A stretch of 40,798 nucleotides of DNA, taken from the NCBI GenBank assembly GCA_902806565.1, contig CADCXA010000045.1, positions 1 through 40,798 on the forward strand. Reading direction: 5' to 3'. The stretch is from Hypoxylon rubiginosum (lineage: Eukaryota > Ascomycota > Sordariomycetes > Xylariales > Hypoxylaceae). The notes under the pieces were generated by a model. That model saw only the letters and a program-made list of their open reading frames with translations, ran no database searches and was not told where the DNA came from. Below are positions 39,267-40,798 of the stretch, piece after piece. How positions within the stretch are numbered: the first letter of the stretch is position 1; each line of letters opens with the position of its first letter. Both the position numbers and the translations under genes were made by a program.

Positions 39267-40798
39267 AAACATTATAATATATATAATATATATTAAAAAT
39301 TTTAAATGTTTTATTATATATATATTTACTTAAAATATCGGTTAATTTATCCGTTTAAATAAATAAAATATAAAATACGTAGTTATTTATAAAAATTAAT
39401 ATAATATATAAAAATCTTAAGGTTTAAATCGTTATTTTAATATACGATTTTTACGTTATTTTAATATTTAAAAAGATTTATTATAACTGTAAAATTATTA
39501 TAACGAAAATCGATATTTACTAGCTTTAAATATTTTTTTATATATATTATAATATAATAAACTTATTAACTTATTTATACTTAACTACGATTAAAATAAA
39601 AGTTATTATTATTTTCTTTTTTATTATTTTAAATATAAAAATATAGTTATTTATAATATAAAACGCTACTTTATTATTTTCTTTCCAGTATCTCGTTATA
39701 AAATATTACCGAATTTAAATATATCTTATATATTTTTTTTTATTTTAACACCTCCTTGGTTTAACGGTAAATTTACTAACTTAGTTTATATCCCTAAGGT
39801 TATTATTTAATATTAATATAATAAAAATATAAAATAACCACTTTTTTTTTAAATAAGCTTTTTATTTATTTTAAATAAACACACCGATGTTTTTATACGT
39901 TTAATAAATATAAAAAAATTTAAATACACTTATTATTTAATATTTTTTATTTATAAATATTAAAATACTTATTATTAATAATATTTAAACGTATAAAACC
40001 TTGTTATAAATAAACTACTAGGATTTTTAAAAGCTTAATATATTATAATATATAATTAAAAAAATTATAAGAAGCGGTATTTTTATATTAAAAAGCGAAA
40101 TTTATTAAACTTAATATAAAATACTAACGGTTTTTTTTTTAAATCCTTAAATATAAAAACACCAACTAATATTCTAATAAATAACAAAATAATTTAACGG
40201 TATATTTAATTAAATTATTAATTATAATATATATAACATTATAAATATAATTAATTATAAAAAAGTTTTTTATTAAATAACATTAAATATTTTTATAAAA
40301 ATAATTTTAAATATTAAACTAATTTATTTACAAGTTATAATATTAACTTATTAATTTAATATAAAATTTAATCCTAGTAATAAATATATTTTTTATTATA
40401 TTTATAATATATTTTTTATTTAAAACTTTATAAATAATATATTATTATAAATTAATATTTTTATTTTTACGTAATAAATTTTTATTTAAATAAATTATAA
40501 TTTCTTTTTTATTATAACTTAACTTTAAAATATTTTAATTAAACTTATTTATAATTAATATTATATATTTTTTAAAATTATTATAAACAATATATAAATT
40601 AATAAGAAATTATTTAATTTATTAATTTATTTAATAACTAAAAATATATTTAAAAGTTTTATTAAAAAGATTTTTAAGAATAAATTAATAAAATATATAA
40701 GTTATTTTTTTATTTTTTTTTTTAAATAATATAAGTAATAATATCCTAGTTAAAAAAAAAATAAAAAAAAATAAAAAATAAAAATTAAAAATAATAAA
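39267..40798. other. AT-rich RIP-degraded DNA, no gene
   Basis: There is no gene. A patch at about 39,750-39,800 keeps more G and C than its surroundings, with CCTCCTTGG at 39,751 and TCCCTAAGG at 39,791. It includes a perfect match to the tRNA A-box consensus, but no cloverleaf could be built (see rejected items). The end of the window is A-rich and open-ended. Confidence 0.65.

Noticed and set aside
39750..39820. tRNA-like sequence with a perfect A-box match (TGGTTTAACGG at 39,757-39,767)
   Set aside because: No B-box follows at the right distance, and the D-stem and acceptor stem do not pair. At most it is a mutated tRNA-derived fragment; chance is equally likely.
1..40798. Mitochondrial, Plasmodium-like or anaerobic-chytrid origin because of the extreme A/T content
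   Set aside because: No mitochondrial genes or long AT-rich coding frames are present. The transition-only differences between repeats and the ordinary composition of the inserted transposon point to a RIP-affected ascomycete nuclear genome. This was judged from sequence alone and is not proven.

Overview
This window looks like part of a filamentous ascomycete (Pezizomycotina) nuclear genome. It is a gene-free AT-rich block of the kind made by repeat-induced point mutation (RIP). Hand-counted samples give about 13% G+C (13,021-13,560), 8% (27,301-27,840) and 7% (28,921-30,540). Stop codons saturate all frames. The strongest evidence for RIP is in the internal repeats: two repeat pairs that align without gaps differ only by transitions (31 of 31 differences in one pair, 18 of 18 in the other), as expected when C is changed to T on either strand. 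Cytosines that survive are often in CpG or CpT rather than CpA. I cannot name the species. A heterochromatic, transposon-graveyard, subtelomeric or centromeric location would all fit.

The one sharp break is at 18,982-19,754, a 773-bp island of ordinary composition (about 42% G+C in its interior, more in its ends). It has 79-bp terminal inverted repeats (74 of 79 bases identical) and is flanked on both sides by TTTTAAAA. I read it as a small non-autonomous DNA transposon (MITE-like) that arrived after the surrounding DNA had been mutated, or that escaped mutation. Each inverted repeat carries two copies of a 12-bp motif (ATTTGCACCCCA) spaced exactly 33 bp apart, which suggests paired transposase-binding sites. 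It has no transposase gene.

Layout from left to right: an LTR-like direct repeat pair (1,388-1,672 and 2,678-2,960) enclosing about 1 kb of short tandem repeats; featureless AT-rich DNA; first copy of a ~500-bp dispersed repeat (7,720-8,220); an oligo-purine tract; a G-over-C skewed stretch (13,081-14,280); an oligo-pyrimidine tract; the transposon island; more AT-rich DNA; first copy of a 179-bp dispersed repeat (25,742-25,920); a 12-bp minisatellite; a strongly C-over-G skewed stretch (28,921-30,540); a palindromic tandem array (36,196-36,296); second copy of the 179-bp repeat (36,398-36,576); second copy of the ~500-bp repeat (38,778-39,266).

I find no credible protein-coding gene, rRNA, tRNA or CRISPR array. 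The few open frames longer than 60 codons are low-complexity or mutually overlapping chance frames. I found no evidence of a new biochemical system. The items most worth following are the intact TIR element and the strand-asymmetric mutation pattern.
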